Source: Ferranicluibacter rubi (GTDB lineage: Bacteria > Pseudomonadota > Alphaproteobacteria > Rhizobiales > Rhizobiaceae). Taken from it: a DNA stretch of 64,000 nt. Below, in pieces: positions 25,806 to 35,767 of the stretch. The notes beneath the pieces are model-generated. The model searched no databases. It was not told the DNA's origin and saw only the letters and a program-made list of their open reading frames with translations. A program made the translations under genes and the position numbers. Location: the NCBI RefSeq assembly GCF_011603255.1, contig NZ_JAANCM010000005.1, forward strand, positions 124,001 through 188,000, in the 5' to 3' direction. Numbering within the stretch: the stretch's first letter is position 1; every line of letters starts with the position of its first letter.

Positions 25806-27017
25806 TCAGGCGCGTTCAGCCAGAGCGACCTCGCCCTTCTTCTCGCGCAGCAGATTGACGAAGCGGCGGAAGAGGTAGTGGCTGTCCTGCGGGCCGGGGG
25901 AGGCTTCAGGGTGATGCTGGACGGAGAAGACGGGCTTGCCGGAGAGGCGCAGCCCGCAATTTGTACCGTCGAACAGGGAAACGTGGGTCTCCTCGACGCC
26001 AGCCGGGAGCGAGGCCGAGTCGACCGCGAAGCCATGGTTCATCGAGACGATTTCGACCTTGCCGGTCGTATGGTCCTTCACCGGATGGTTGGCGCCGTGA
26101 TGGCCCTGGTGCATCTTTTCGGTCTTGCCGCCAAGCGCAAGGCCCAGCATCTGGTGGCCGAGGCAGATGCCGAAGACCGGGATGTCGGTTTCGATCAGCT
26201 CGCGGATGACAGGCACGGCATATTCGCCGGTCGCTGCCGGATCTCCCGGGCCGTTGGAGAGGAAGACGCCATCCGGGTTGAGCGCGAGGACGTCGTCCTT
26301 GCTTGTCGTCGCCGGCACGACCGTGACCTTGCAGTCGAGCCCGGTAAAGAGGCGCAGAATGTTGCGCTTCACACCGTAGTCGATGCAGACGACATGGTAC
26401 TTTGCCGCATCCGCCGTCAGCGTGGCCGTTTCTTCGTTCCAGACCCAGGGCTTTTCGCTCCAGACAGAGGACTGCCCCGAGGTCGCGACCTTGGCGAGGT
26501 CAAGGCCTTCGAGGCCGCTCCAGTCCTTCGCCATCGCCTTCAGCGCGTCGATGTCGAACTGCCCATTAGCATCATGGGCGATGACGGCGTTCGGGGCGCC
26601 GTTCTCACGGATCCAGGCCGTCAGAGCGCGCGTGTCGATGCCGCACATGCCGATGATCCCGCGGGCCTTCAGCCAGGCGTCGAGATGGCGCACGGCGCGG
26701 TAGTTGGAGGGGTCGGTAATATCGGCCTTGAAGATGACGCCGACCGCGCCGTGGCGAGCTGCCGGCGTCAGGTCTTCGACGTCTTCGTCATTGGCGCCGA
26801 CATTGCCGATATGGGGGAAGGTGAAAGTGACGATCTGGCCGAGATAGGACGGGTCGGTCAGGATTTCCTGGTAGCCGGTGAGGGCCGTGTTGAAACAGAC
26901 TTCGGCGGGAACGGCGCCGGTCGCCCCGATGCCCTTGCCTTCGATCACGGTGCCGTCCGCCAGGACGAGCATGGCGGTTGCGGTTTCAATGGTCCATGGA
27001 GCGGTCATCGGCGTCAT
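25806..27017 (-). CDS. carA: Carbamoyl-phosphate synthase small subunit (glutaminase)
   Basis: Glutamine amidotransferase subunit that hydrolyses glutamine and channels ammonia to CarB. About 403 residues: N-terminal CPSase_sm_chain domain (AMLVLADGTVIEGKGIG, TGYQEILTDPSY, GDPSN-like KADITDPSNYR) and C-terminal class I GATase. The nucleophile lies in FGICLGHQMLG, with the His/Glu pair in SVQHHPEASPGPQD. The ATG at 27017 was taken; 27008 is an alternative and the open frame to 27092 lacks an ATG-led ribosome-binding site. Its partner carB is 6 kb downstream on the same strand, separated by unrelated genes. Confidence 0.95.
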   Translation of the reverse strand: MTPMTAPWTIETATAMLVLADGTVIEGKGIGATGAVPAEVCFNTALTGYQEILTDPSYLGQIVTFTFPHIGNVGANDEDVEDLTPAARHGAVGVIFKADITDPSNYRAVRHLDAWLKARGIIGMCGIDTRALTAWIRENGAPNAVIAHDANGQFDIDALKAMAKDWSGLEGLDLAKVATSGQSSVWSEKPWVWNEETATLTADAAKYHVVCIDYGVKRNILRLFTGLDCKVTVVPATTSKDDVLALNPDGVFLSNGPGDPAATGEYAVPVIRELIETDIPVFGICLGHQMLGLALGGKTEKMHQGHHGANHPVKDHTTGKVEIVSMNHGFAVDSASLPAGVEETHVSLFDGTNCGLRLSGKPVFSVQHHPEASPGPQDSHYLFRRFVNLLREKKGEVALAERA

Positions 27018-27300
27018 CCCGTTGCGGCGAGGCGGCGGAGATCGGGCCACCGGGTCGCCAAGCTTCTCAGCACCCGGTGCCGCCCGGCGCATGCGGGCGC
27101 GGGTCGCAATTCGGGTCTCTCTTGGTGCAGGTCCTCGACATAAGCGCGCGGTTGCGCGCGGTCAACCACTGCCAATGGAAATCCGCTGAATAATGCGGTC
27201 CCGCCCTGCGCTGCTCACAACAGGTCGCCGGCCATCCCATCTGATGACGAAGCTGTTTGTTGCGGCCCTGCCGATGGTCTATGAGGGCCGCCAGGACGAA

Positions 27301-27333
27301 ACACCCACAAGAGACGACACACCCACAAGAGAC
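27301..27333 (+). repeat. Tandem 18-base repeat in the yqeY leader
   Basis: ACACCCACAAGAGAC occurs at 27301-27315 and again at 27319-27333, separated by GAC, a nearly perfect 18-base duplication. It ends 13 bases before the yqeY start. No function is evident. Confidence 0.7.
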
Positions 27334-27346
27334 AAGGGAGATACCC

Positions 27347-27805
27347 ATGCTGCGCGACACGATCAACGATGCCCTGAAGACGGCCATGAAGGCCAAGGAT
27401 GCCCGCCGGGTTTCCACGCTGCGGCTGGTGCAGGCCGCGCTGAAGGACCGCGATATCGCCAATCGCGGCGTCGGCAAGCCGGAAACGACCGATGACGAGT
27501 TGCTGCAGATCCTTGCGAAAATGGTCAAGCAGCGCGAAGAATCGGCGAAGGTCTATGAGGATGCCGGCCGGCCGGAACTGGCCACGCATGAACGCGAGGA
27601 AATCGTCATCATCGCCGACTTCCAGCCGGAGCAGTTCTCCGAAGCGCGGGTGAAGGAGGTCGTTGCGGCAGCCATTGCTGATGCTGAGGCAACGGGGCCG
27701 AAAGACATGGGCAAGGTCATGGCGATCCTGAAGGAGCGGCATGCCGGCCAGATGGATTTCGCCAAGGCATCCGGCGTGCTGAAGGGCCTTCTGTCGGGCG
27801 CCTGA
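27347..27805 (+). CDS. GatB/YqeY-domain protein
   Basis: YqeY-family protein of 152 residues, related to the tRNA-binding C-terminal domain of GatB, the amidotransferase subunit. Signature segments: NDALKTAMKAKDARRVSTLRLVQAALKDRDI at the N-terminus and QREESAKVYEDAGRPELATHEREEIVII in the middle. Function in bacteria is not settled; a role in tRNA or translation is presumed. ATG 27347 has AGGGAG 7 bases upstream and matches the family length, unlike the longer frame from 27257. It precedes dnaG and rpoD, a conserved neighbourhood in alphaproteobacteria and Gram-positive bacteria. Confidence 0.88.
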   Translation: MLRDTINDALKTAMKAKDARRVSTLRLVQAALKDRDIANRGVGKPETTDDELLQILAKMVKQREESAKVYEDAGRPELATHEREEIVIIADFQPEQFSEARVKEVVAAAIADAEATGPKDMGKVMAILKERHAGQMDFAKASGVLKGLLSGA

Positions 27806-27949
27806 CGCCGTTCGTCTGCGCGATGTCCGGCGGTCGATGACAGGGCTGCTGGCTTCGCTTTTCCCGCCGGCGGGTGTCTTGCCTGTGGATAGCGGTGAGG
27901 GATGTTGCGCGCTGTAGCGGGATGGCGCGCAAGCGACTATATCGGGCGC

Positions 27950-30001
27950 ATGCGTTTTTCCCCGACCTTTCTCGAAGAGATCAAGGATCGCGTTCCGATT
28001 TCGGACGTGATCGGCAAGCGTGTGACCTGGGACCGGAAGAAGACCAACGCGTCCAAGGGAGACTATTGGGCCTGCTGCCCCTTTCACGGAGAGAAATCGC
28101 CGAGCTTCCACTGCGAAGATCGGAAGGGGCGCTACCATTGCTTCGGCTGCGGTGTTTCGGGTGATCATTTCCGGTTTCTGAACGAACTCGACGGGATGAG
28201 CTTTCCCGAGGCCGTGCAGCAGATCGCCGATCTCGCCGGTGTTGCCATGCCGCAGCCGGACGTGGAAGCGGAGAAGCGCGACAGGGAGCGTTCCACCCTG
28301 CAGGACGTCATGGAAATGGCGACGCAATTCTTTCAGGATCAGCTTCAGACGGCGAACGGCGCTCGCGCCCGGGCCTATCTGCGTGACCGGGGCCTGACGG
28401 GGCGGACGATCGAGACCTTTCGGCTCGGTTACGCGCCGGAAAGCCGCAACGCCTTGAAGGAGCACCTTGCCAACAAGGGCATTCCGCGCGAGCAGATCGA
28501 GGCCTGCGGTCTCGTGGTGCACGGTCCCGACATCGCGGTATCCTACGACCGTTTTCGCGACCGGATCATGTTTCCGATCCTGTCGTCGCGCGAGAAGGTG
28601 ATCGCGTTCGGCGGGCGGGCCATGTCGCCCGACGCGCCCGCGAAGTATCTGAATTCCAATGAGACCGAGCTCTTTCACAAGGGCAACGTGCTCTACAATT
28701 TTGCCCGCGCCCGCCGGACGCTGGGCGGCGCCGATGGCAACGACACGATCATCGCCGTCGAAGGCTATATGGACGTCATCGCTCTCCATCAGGCGGGGAT
28801 CGAGAACGCGGTGGCACCGCTTGGGACGGCGCTGACCGAGAACCAGCTGGAGCTTCTCTGGAAGCTCACGCAGGAGCCGATCCTCTGCTTCGATGGTGAC
28901 GGTGCCGGTATCCGGGCTGCCAATCGCGCCGTCGATCTCGCGCTGCCGCACCTGAAGCCCGGTCGCTCCGTGCGGTTCGCGCTGCTGCCGGACGGCAAGG
29001 ACCCCGACGATCTCGTGCGGGAAGAGGGGCGTGCGCCGTTTGACCGCGTGCTGGTGGCGGCACGATCCCTTTCCGAAATGGTCTGGACCCGGGAGATCCA
29101 GTCGGGAAGCTTCGAGACGCCGGAAAAGCGGGCGGAGCTCGAGGCGAAGCTGAAGCAGGTCGTGGGCGTGATCGGCGACGAGAGCGTTCGCCGGCACTAC
29201 GGCCAGGCGATGCGCGACCGGCTCAATACCTATCTGCGTGGACCGCAGCGCTCCGGCTTCCAAGGCGGCGGCTTTCAGGGCGGAAACCAAGGGCGCGGCG
29301 GAGGGACGGGTGGCTTCCAGCCCGGTGGCGGACAAAGGAGCGGCGGGCCAGGCGGTGGCCGATCCGGCGGTCGCGGCGGTTTCGGCAAGGAATCGGCGCC
29401 GATGCGCAGTCTTTCGGGCGTATCCGACCGGCTGGCGCGGTCCTCGATCGTCTCCGGCGTGCAGTCGCTGCCGCCGCTGAAGGAAAGCGTGCTGGCACTG
29501 ACGATCGTCAATCATCCCGACGTGCTGTTTGCCGAGTATGACGAGATCTCCGTCATAGACTATGAGAGCAAGGAGCTTCAGCGCCTCTGGTCGCAGGTGC
29601 TGAACGCGGCCGCCGCCAAGGGGCCGCGGCTGACGCGCGAGATGCTGGTCGAAAACCTCGAGGCCGCCGGTTTTGCTGGACTTCTTGCCATGCTCGACCA
29701 GCAGGTTCGCTTTGCCCGCCTCTGGATCGCCACGCAGGCGGCCGACCCTGCCGATGCGCTGGAAGGCTATCGACAGGCTCTGGCGCTGCACAAGCGGACG
29801 AAGGCACTTCTCTGGCAGCGTCGCGAGTTGGAGCGCGATCTCGCACGGGCGACGGAAGATGGCGACGACGAACTGGCAAGCCTTGTCCTGCGCAATCTGG
29901 AAGAGGTGCAGAACGAAGTGGAGCGCCTGGAGAATCAGGAGGCGATTATCGAGGGCTTCGGCGTGCTCTCCGGGCGGGTCAAAGGGCCGGGTGCCAAATG
30001 A
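27950..30001 (+). CDS. dnaG: DNA primase
   Basis: Makes RNA primers at the replication fork with DnaB helicase. The 683-residue protein has the CHC2 zinc domain (C43-x2-H46 and C64-x2-C67), the TOPRIM polymerase core with the acidic site EGYMDVIALHQAG and CFDGDGAG, and a C-terminal DnaB-interaction domain of about 180 residues. Between core and C-terminal domain, residues about 430-478, lies a long Gly/Arg/Gln-rich linker with FQGGGFQGGNQGRGGG-like repeats, longer than in E. coli. ATG 27950 fits the known MRFSPTFLEEIK start. Neighbours yqeY, recQ and rpoD place it in the macromolecular-synthesis region. Confidence 0.95.
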   Translation: MRFSPTFLEEIKDRVPISDVIGKRVTWDRKKTNASKGDYWACCPFHGEKSPSFHCEDRKGRYHCFGCGVSGDHFRFLNELDGMSFPEAVQQIADLAGVAMPQPDVEAEKRDRERSTLQDVMEMATQFFQDQLQTANGARARAYLRDRGLTGRTIETFRLGYAPESRNALKEHLANKGIPREQIEACGLVVHGPDIAVSYDRFRDRIMFPILSSREKVIAFGGRAMSPDAPAKYLNSNETELFHKGNVLYNFARARRTLGGADGNDTIIAVEGYMDVIALHQAGIENAVAPLGTALTENQLELLWKLTQEPILCFDGDGAGIRAANRAVDLALPHLKPGRSVRFALLPDGKDPDDLVREEGRAPFDRVLVAARSLSEMVWTREIQSGSFETPEKRAELEAKLKQVVGVIGDESVRRHYGQAMRDRLNTYLRGPQRSGFQGGGFQGGNQGRGGGTGGFQPGGGQRSGGPGGGRSGGRGGFGKESAPMRSLSGVSDRLARSSIVSGVQSLPPLKESVLALTIVNHPDVLFAEYDEISVIDYESKELQRLWSQVLNAAAAKGPRLTREMLVENLEAAGFAGLLAMLDQQVRFARLWIATQAADPADALEGYRQALALHKRTKALLWQRRELERDLARATEDGDDELASLVLRNLEEVQNEVERLENQEAIIEGFGVLSGRVKGPGAK

Positions 30002-30131
30002 CGGATGGACTGTAGAAGTCATTCCGCTGCTCCTTGTCCCTGCTCCGGTTCATGATTTCTGCCACGCCGATCCGCTCTGGTCTGCGCGAAGAGGCGTTTT
30101 CCGTTCATGAGGGAAGCCTAATTCACATTTT

Positions 30132-30146
30132 GAACAAATCAAGAAC
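30132..30146. promoter_or_regulatory. LexA SOS box of the alphaproteobacterial type
   Basis: GAACAAATCAAGAAC is an exact GAAC-N7-GAAC direct repeat, the alphaproteobacterial LexA operator (GTTC-N7-GTTC on the other strand). It lies 133 bases upstream of the recQ start, in an AT-rich stretch, and 131 bases after the dnaG stop. Control of recQ by LexA is inferred. Confidence 0.6.
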
Positions 30147-30278
30147 AAATCGCTTTTCTTTTTCCTCTCTTTCTGTAGTTTCTGAGTCACGTCAGATGGG
30201 CAGGCAGGTGCACTCTGCTGTGGTCTTCATGGCGTTCGGCAGCCAGCGCCCTCGCGCCGGCTGGTGGAATCGTGCAGA

Positions 30279-32204
30279 ATGGCTTTCATGACATCTTCTC
30301 AAATGCCTTCTTTCTCGACACGTAACGATCCGGTTCTCGATCCACCGGGCAGACAACGGCGGGAGTCCGGGCAGACCACGTTTCAAGCAACCGGCAAGGC
30401 GCCGCTGGATGTGTTGAAAGCCGTCTATGGCTATTCCGTTTTCCGCGGACAGCAGGGTGAGGTGGTCGAGCACGTGGTTTCGGGCGGGGATGCGGTGGTG
30501 TTGTTCCCGACGGGGGCCGGCAAGTCGCTCTGTTTCCAGGTGCCGGCGCTGTGCCGCTCGGGGCTCGGGATCGTTGTGTCTCCCTTGATCGCGCTGATGC
30601 GCGACCAGGTGGAGGCTTTGAAGGCGCTCGGCGTTCGGGCTGCGGCGCTGAACTCGTCGCTGTCGCGTGAGGACTTCATCGATGTGCGGCGATCGGTGCG
30701 TGAAGGGACGCTCGATCTGCTCTACGTCACGCCGGAGCGGATCGTGACCGAGGGGTTCCGCGAGATGGTGGCGGGGGTGGAGATCGCATTGTTCGCGATC
30801 GATGAGGCACACTGCGTATCGCAATGGGGGCATGATTTCCGGCCGGAATATCGCACGCTCGGGCAACTGGCGACGCTCTATCCCGGTGTGCCGCGTCTGG
30901 CGCTGACGGCGACCGCCGATCCGCAGACGCGCGGCGATATCATCGAGCGACTGGCGCTCTCGGATGCGCGCGTGTTCAGCTCGAGTTTCGACCGGCCGAA
31001 CATCGCCTATGAGATCGTCGAGCGCGACCAGCCGCGCCAGCAATTGCTTCGCTTTCTCTCGCGACACAAGGGCGCGAGCGGCATCGTCTATTGCCTGTCG
31101 CGTGCGAAGGTCGAGGACACGGCGGAGTGGCTGAACGGGCAGGGCATCCGCGCGCGCGCCTACCATGCCGGCATGGACCGCGCCGTGCGTGATGCGAACC
31201 AGGACGCCTTCCTGAAGGAGGAAAACCTCTGCCTCGTAGCGACGGTCGCCTTCGGCATGGGGATCGACAAGCCGGATGTGCGCTATGTGGCGCATCTCGA
31301 TCTGCCGGGCTCTGTGGAAGCCTATTATCAGGAGACAGGGCGCGCCGGGCGCGACGGCATGCCGTCTCAGGCCTGGATGGCCTATGGCATGGCCGACGTC
31401 ATCCAGCGGCGCAAGATGATCGACGAAGGCGGGGCGGCCGAGGAGATCAAGCGCATCGAGCGGGGCAAGCTCGGCTCGCTTCTCGGCATCTGCGAGACGG
31501 CCTCCTGCAGGCGGCAGGCGATCCTCGCGCATTTCGGCGAGCGCCATGCCGGCGGCTGCGGCAATTGCGATACCTGCCTCAATCCGGTGGAGACATGGGA
31601 TGGCACGGAGGCGGCCATCAAAGCGCTGGCGGCCGTCTATCGCACGGGCGAACGCTTTGGTGCAGGTCACGTCATCGATGTGCTCACCGGCACGGTGAAC
31701 GAGAAGACGACGCGGTTTGGCCATGCGGATATGCCGGTGTTCGGGGCGGGCAAGGAGATTGCGGCGAAGACCTGGCAGTCGATCCTGCGGCAGTTGCTGG
31801 CTGCCGGCTTCCTGAGCGTCGATCACGCTGCGTTCGGCGCCCTGAAGCTGGAGCCGATGGCGCGGGCGGTCTTCAAGAAGGAAACGGAAGTGCGGTTCCG
31901 CAAGGACCGCCCGACATCTGCCAAGGCCGCCAGAAATGCACGCTCGCCGGCAGCAAAGGAAAAGGCCGCGCTGGACGGGTCGGATCTCGAACTCTTCGAA
32001 GCGCTCAGGGCAGAGCGTGCGGACATCGCCCGCGGCATGAACGTGCCGCCCTATGTCGTCTTTCCGGATACGACGCTGATCGCGCTTGCCAAGATGCGGC
32101 CTGACGATGCGGACGATCTGCTGGATGTTCCCGGCATCGGACAGAGCAAGAAGGAGCGGTTCGGCGAGCAGTTCCTGGAGGTTATCCGGACGTTCCGCGG
32201 ATAG
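30279..32204 (+). CDS. recQ: ATP-dependent DNA helicase RecQ
   Basis: 3'-5' superfamily 2 helicase acting in recombination repair. The protein is 641 residues. Visible motifs: Walker [14 protein letters not shown], the DEAH box [20 protein letters not shown] with the RecQ aromatic loop, LALTATAD (motif III), and motif [15 protein letters not shown]. The zinc-binding subdomain has [23 protein letters not shown], the winged-helix domain follows, and an HRDC domain ends the protein ([36 protein letters not shown]). ATG 30279 chosen; GTG 30264 and ATG 30288 are possible. An SOS-type box upstream suggests damage induction. Confidence 0.95.
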   Translation: MAFMTSSQMPSFSTRNDPVLDPPGRQRRESGQTTFQATGKAPLDVLKAVYGYSVFRGQQGEVVEHVVSGGDAVVLFPTGAGKSLCFQVPALCRSGLGIVVSPLIALMRDQVEALKALGVRAAALNSSLSREDFIDVRRSVREGTLDLLYVTPERIVTEGFREMVAGVEIALFAIDEAHCVSQWGHDFRPEYRTLGQLATLYPGVPRLALTATADPQTRGDIIERLALSDARVFSSSFDRPNIAYEIVERDQPRQQLLRFLSRHKGASGIVYCLSRAKVEDTAEWLNGQGIRARAYHAGMDRAVRDANQDAFLKEENLCLVATVAFGMGIDKPDVRYVAHLDLPGSVEAYYQETGRAGRDGMPSQAWMAYGMADVIQRRKMIDEGGAAEEIKRIERGKLGSLLGICETASCRRQAILAHFGERHAGGCGNCDTCLNPVETWDGTEAAIKALAAVYRTGERFGAGHVIDVLTGTVNEKTTRFGHADMPVFGAGKEIAAKTWQSILRQLLAAGFLSVDHAAFGALKLEPMARAVFKKETEVRFRKDRPTSAKAARNARSPAAKEKAALDGSDLELFEALRAERADIARGMNVPPYVVFPDTTLIALAKMRPDDADDLLDVPGIGQSKKERFGEQFLEVIRTFRG

Positions 32205-32792
32205 TGTCCGCCTGTCCTTAAGCCTTTCTCTCGACGGTATGCCGTGGTTTAGCCGGACCGTAAGGCGTGAACGCAGTCATCGTCCTGTTGAAGGGATCTT
32301 TTTATGCCAAGTGCAAGAAAGTCATGTGAGATTTGACTTACCCTTGCAGGCGTCTCGGGTGAAAAAAGACGAGCGCGGTTGCTTGCGTGCGCAACCTTTC
32401 GTCTTGCTCTTGTCTTGCGGGTGAAACGTCCTACATCTGCCTAGCAGATAGACATAGCGGCAATGCCGAGCCTTAATTCCGGCGTTTTTTGCCTAATTGC
32501 GCTGTTTTCTGCCGGAAGAGCTTGACGTAGCCGAAGAATCTGGGAATCAACCGTCTTTGGCTTGGAAGGTTTATTGGATACGGCGGAAACGATCATCATG
32601 CAAGTGATGTTTGGAGCGTGCTGCTGTCGCAGCCGACCGGGATGATCGCGGCAGATGCCGTGGTTAATCGGGAATTAATATCAGCCCGTTAGGTCAGGGG
32701 TAATGTTCGCGGTGTTGCGCCGAAAGGCGCCCGGGCCACACGGCTCGTCACCGCTCCAACGTGGAATGCTGGTCCAAAGAAAGCGACGAAGA
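32205..32792 (+). other. 588-base non-coding leader region upstream of rpoD
   Basis: No gene supported. It is more AT-rich than its surroundings. The best promoter candidate is CTTGTC at 32409-32414 and CTACAT at 32431-32436, 16 bases apart, each one mismatch from the rhizobial CTTGAC/CTATAT; this would give a 5' leader of roughly 350 bases. No sRNA terminator was seen. Confidence 0.4.
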
Positions 32793-34847
32793 ATGGCAAC
32801 CAAAGTCAAAGAGAACGAAGAAGCCGAATCTGAACGCGACGGCGCAACGGACGGCCCGCTTCTCGATCTCTCGGACGACGCGGTCAAGAAGATGATCAAG
32901 GCCGCCAAGAAGCGCGGCTACGTCACGATGGACGAGCTGAACTCCGTGCTCCCGTCCGAAGAGGTGACCTCCGAGCAGATCGAAGACACGATGGCCATGT
33001 TGTCCGACATGGGCATCAATGTCGTCGAGGACGAAGAGGTCGACGAGAATGCCTCCGGCAGCGAGGAAGAGGCAAGCGACGACGAGCCCGATAGCGAGGG
33101 CGGCGAGATCGCGACCTCCAGCGGCACCGCGCTTGCAACCGCCAAGAAGAAAGAACCGACGGACCGCACCGACGATCCGGTGCGGATGTATCTGCGCGAA
33201 ATGGGCTCGGTCGAGCTCCTGTCGCGCGAGGGCGAAATCGCGATCGCCAAGCGCATCGAGGCCGGTCGCGAGACGATGATCGCGGGCCTCTGTGAGAGCC
33301 CGCTGACGTTCCAGGCCATCATAATCTGGCGTGACGAACTGAACGAAGGCCAGACGCTGCTGCGTGAGATCATCGATCTCGAAACGACTTATTCGGGTCC
33401 GGAAGCCAAGGCTGCGCCGCAGTTCCAGTCGCCCGAGAAGATCGAGGCGGACCGGAAGGCGGCAGAAGAGAAGGAAAAGACCCGTCGTTCGCGCACCAGC
33501 GAAGACGACATTACCAATGTCGGTGGTGAGGGCCTGCCGCCCGAGGAGGAGGAAGAGGACGACGACGAGTCGAACCTTTCGCTCGCCGCGATGGAAGCGG
33601 AACTGCGCCCGCAGGTCATGGAAACGCTCGACATCATTGCCGAGACCTACAAGAAGCTGCGCAAGCTGCAGGACCAGCAGGTTGAGTTGCGGATGAATGC
33701 GGCCACGGGATCGCTGACATCTGCGCAGGAAAAGAAGTACAAGGAGCTCAAGGACGAGCTCATCACCGCCGTGAAGTCGCTGTCGCTCAACCAGAATCGC
33801 GTCGATAATCTGGTCGAGCAGCTCTACGACATCAACAAGCGGCTGGTGCAGAACGAAGGCAAGCTGCTGCGTCTGGCCGAAAGCTACGGCGTGAAGCGCG
33901 ACTCGTTCCTGGAGCAGTATTCCGGCAGCGAACTCGTGACGAACTGGATGGAAACGGTCAGCAACCTGACGGGACGTGGCTGGGCGCCCTTCGTGAAGAA
34001 CGAAGAGCACATGATCAGCACGATCCGCGGCGAAATCCACAATCTGGCGACGGAAACCGGCATTTCGATCTCGGAATTCCGCCGGATCGTTCACATGGTA
34101 CAGAAGGGCGAGCGTGAAGCCCGGATCGCGAAGAAGGAGATGGTGGAAGCCAACCTCCGCCTCGTGATCTCGATCGCCAAGAAGTATACGAACCGCGGCC
34201 TTCAGTTCCTGGATCTTATCCAGGAAGGCAATATCGGCCTCATGAAGGCGGTCGATAAGTTCGAGTATCGTCGTGGCTACAAGTTCTCGACCTATGCCAC
34301 ATGGTGGATCCGGCAGGCGATCACACGTTCGATCGCCGACCAGGCGCGCACGATCCGTATTCCGGTGCACATGATCGAGACGATCAACAAGATCGTCCGC
34401 ACATCGCGCCAGATGCTGCACGAGATCGGCCGCGAGCCGACCCCGGAAGAGCTGGCCGAAAAGCTGGCCATGCCGCTTGAGAAGGTCCGCAAGGTCCTGA
34501 AGATCGCCAAGGAGCCGATTTCGCTCGAAACCCCCGTGGGCGACGAGGAAGACAGCCATCTCGGCGATTTCATCGAGGACAAGAACGCGCTGCTGCCGAT
34601 CGATGCTGCCATTCAGGCGAACCTGCGCGAGACGACGACACGCGTTCTGGCGTCGCTGACGCCGCGCGAAGAGCGCGTCCTGCGCATGCGCTTCGGCATC
34701 GGCATGAACACGGACCACACGCTGGAAGAAGTCGGCCAGCAGTTCTCGGTCACGCGCGAACGTATTCGCCAGATCGAGGCGAAGGCGCTGCGCAAGCTCA
34801 AACACCCGAGCCGGTCGCGCAAGCTGCGGTCGTTCCTCGACAGCTGA
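32793..34847 (+). CDS. rpoD: Primary sigma factor RpoD (SigA)
   Basis: Housekeeping sigma-70 that directs RNA polymerase to most promoters. The 684-residue protein has region 1.1 ([23 protein letters not shown]), region 1.2 ([30 protein letters not shown]), a long acidic non-conserved insert ([13 protein letters not shown]), region 2 with core binding and -10 melting ([41 protein letters not shown]), region 3, and region 4.2 ([30 protein letters not shown]). Length is typical of rhizobial SigA. The longer frame from 32703 lacks a plausible start. A strong terminator follows. Confidence 0.97.
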   Translation: MATKVKENEEAESERDGATDGPLLDLSDDAVKKMIKAAKKRGYVTMDELNSVLPSEEVTSEQIEDTMAMLSDMGINVVEDEEVDENASGSEEEASDDEPDSEGGEIATSSGTALATAKKKEPTDRTDDPVRMYLREMGSVELLSREGEIAIAKRIEAGRETMIAGLCESPLTFQAIIIWRDELNEGQTLLREIIDLETTYSGPEAKAAPQFQSPEKIEADRKAAEEKEKTRRSRTSEDDITNVGGEGLPPEEEEEDDDESNLSLAAMEAELRPQVMETLDIIAETYKKLRKLQDQQVELRMNAATGSLTSAQEKKYKELKDELITAVKSLSLNQNRVDNLVEQLYDINKRLVQNEGKLLRLAESYGVKRDSFLEQYSGSELVTNWMETVSNLTGRGWAPFVKNEEHMISTIRGEIHNLATETGISISEFRRIVHMVQKGEREARIAKKEMVEANLRLVISIAKKYTNRGLQFLDLIQEGNIGLMKAVDKFEYRRGYKFSTYATWWIRQAITRSIADQARTIRIPVHMIETINKIVRTSRQMLHEIGREPTPEELAEKLAMPLEKVRKVLKIAKEPISLETPVGDEEDSHLGDFIEDKNALLPIDAAIQANLRETTTRVLASLTPREERVLRMRFGIGMNTDHTLEEVGQQFSVTRERIRQIEAKALRKLKHPSRSRKLRSFLDS

Positions 34848-34873
34848 GCCACAGGCTCGGACCAGAGAAAGAT

Positions 34874-34907
34874 ACGGCGCCCGCGACAAGCGGGCGCCGT
34901 TTTCGTT
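34874..34907 (+). terminator. Intrinsic terminator of rpoD
   Basis: ACGGCGCCCGC-GACAA-GCGGGCGCCGT, an 11-bp perfect stem followed by TTTTCGTTT, 26 bases past the rpoD stop. Confidence 0.9.
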
Positions 34908-35124
34908 TATGGGCTGAGGTGCCTGCCGGCCGCCTTGACTGTCGGCGGTAAGCTGCATACGCTTTGCCTTATGAACCGCATCTGCTTCATGACGACCTGC
35001 ATCGTGACATCCCGCATGGGGTGTGCGGAGCGTTGTCCGGACTGATCGTCTGTTCCGCCGTCCGTGCCCCCTTCCAAAGGGTGGCCCGGTGACGGCTCGC
35101 CCTTGACCCTTCAAGGAGCGATCC

Positions 35125-35700
35125 ATGCCTGATCCATCACCGTTCTCCCATCCTCATGCCGATCGTCGTCTTCCCGAGGGGCTGAGACTTCGAGCGGCGG
35201 AGCAGCGCGATGTCGCGGGGATCACGGAGCTTTCCAATCTTCCGCTCTATCGCGCGGGTACGCAAAGGCTACCGTTTCAAAGCGAAGACGTAACGGCCCG
35301 GTGGTTGGGGTCAGGCGGGGAGGCGGCATCCACGGTGGTGGTGGCCGAGCTCGATGGGCGGATCGTCGGGCTGGGCGGCCTGCACCGCCAGACCGGCCGG
35401 CGCCAGCATGTCGCCATTCTCGGCCTCGGCGTTCATGATGATTTTCAACGGCTGGGTATCGGCGTCGCTCTGCTCGATGCGCTTCTGGATGCGGCTTTCA
35501 ACTGGCTGCAGATCCGGCGCGTGGAACTGACGGTGTTTTCCGACAATGCGGGCGCAATTGCGCTTTACGAGCGGGCTGGCTTTCGCGGCGAGGGCTTGTT
35601 GCGGGCCTATGCGTTTCGCAACGGTGCCTATGCCGATGTCATCGCCATGGCGCGGATGTCTTGGGATCTTGGCTTTGAACCTGCGCAGGCAGGAAGCTGA
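35125..35700 (+). CDS. GNAT-family N-acetyltransferase
   Basis: Acetyl-CoA-dependent acetyltransferase of 191 residues with one GNAT fold. The acetyl-CoA loop is in LGVHDDFQRLGIGVALLDALLDAA (R/Q-x-x-G-x-G/A type), and the C-terminal strand-helix VFSDNAGAIALYERAGFRGEGLLRAYAFRNGAYADVIAMARM is typical of the SpeG/RimI-like branch acting on small amines or protein N-termini. Substrate is not predictable. ATG 35125 is preceded by AAGGAG at a good distance. The gap 34908-35124 between rpoD terminator and this gene shows nothing else I can name. Confidence 0.8.
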   Translation: MPDPSPFSHPHADRRLPEGLRLRAAEQRDVAGITELSNLPLYRAGTQRLPFQSEDVTARWLGSGGEAASTVVVAELDGRIVGLGGLHRQTGRRQHVAILGLGVHDDFQRLGIGVALLDALLDAAFNWLQIRRVELTVFSDNAGAIALYERAGFRGEGLLRAYAFRNGAYADVIAMARMSWDLGFEPAQAGS

Positions 35701-35767
35701 TCGTTATCCGTGGTGAGAAAATGCCGGCGAGACCGCCCTCCGCTTGGTCTTGCGGCGGAAAGTGCCT

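Noticed and set aside
27215-30022. 935-residue minus-strand frame opposite yqeY and dnaG
   Set aside because: Antisense shadow of recognised genes; no ribosome-binding site or known motif.
32748-35126. 792-residue minus-strand frame opposite rpoD
   Set aside because: Antisense shadow of rpoD, composition unlike a real protein.
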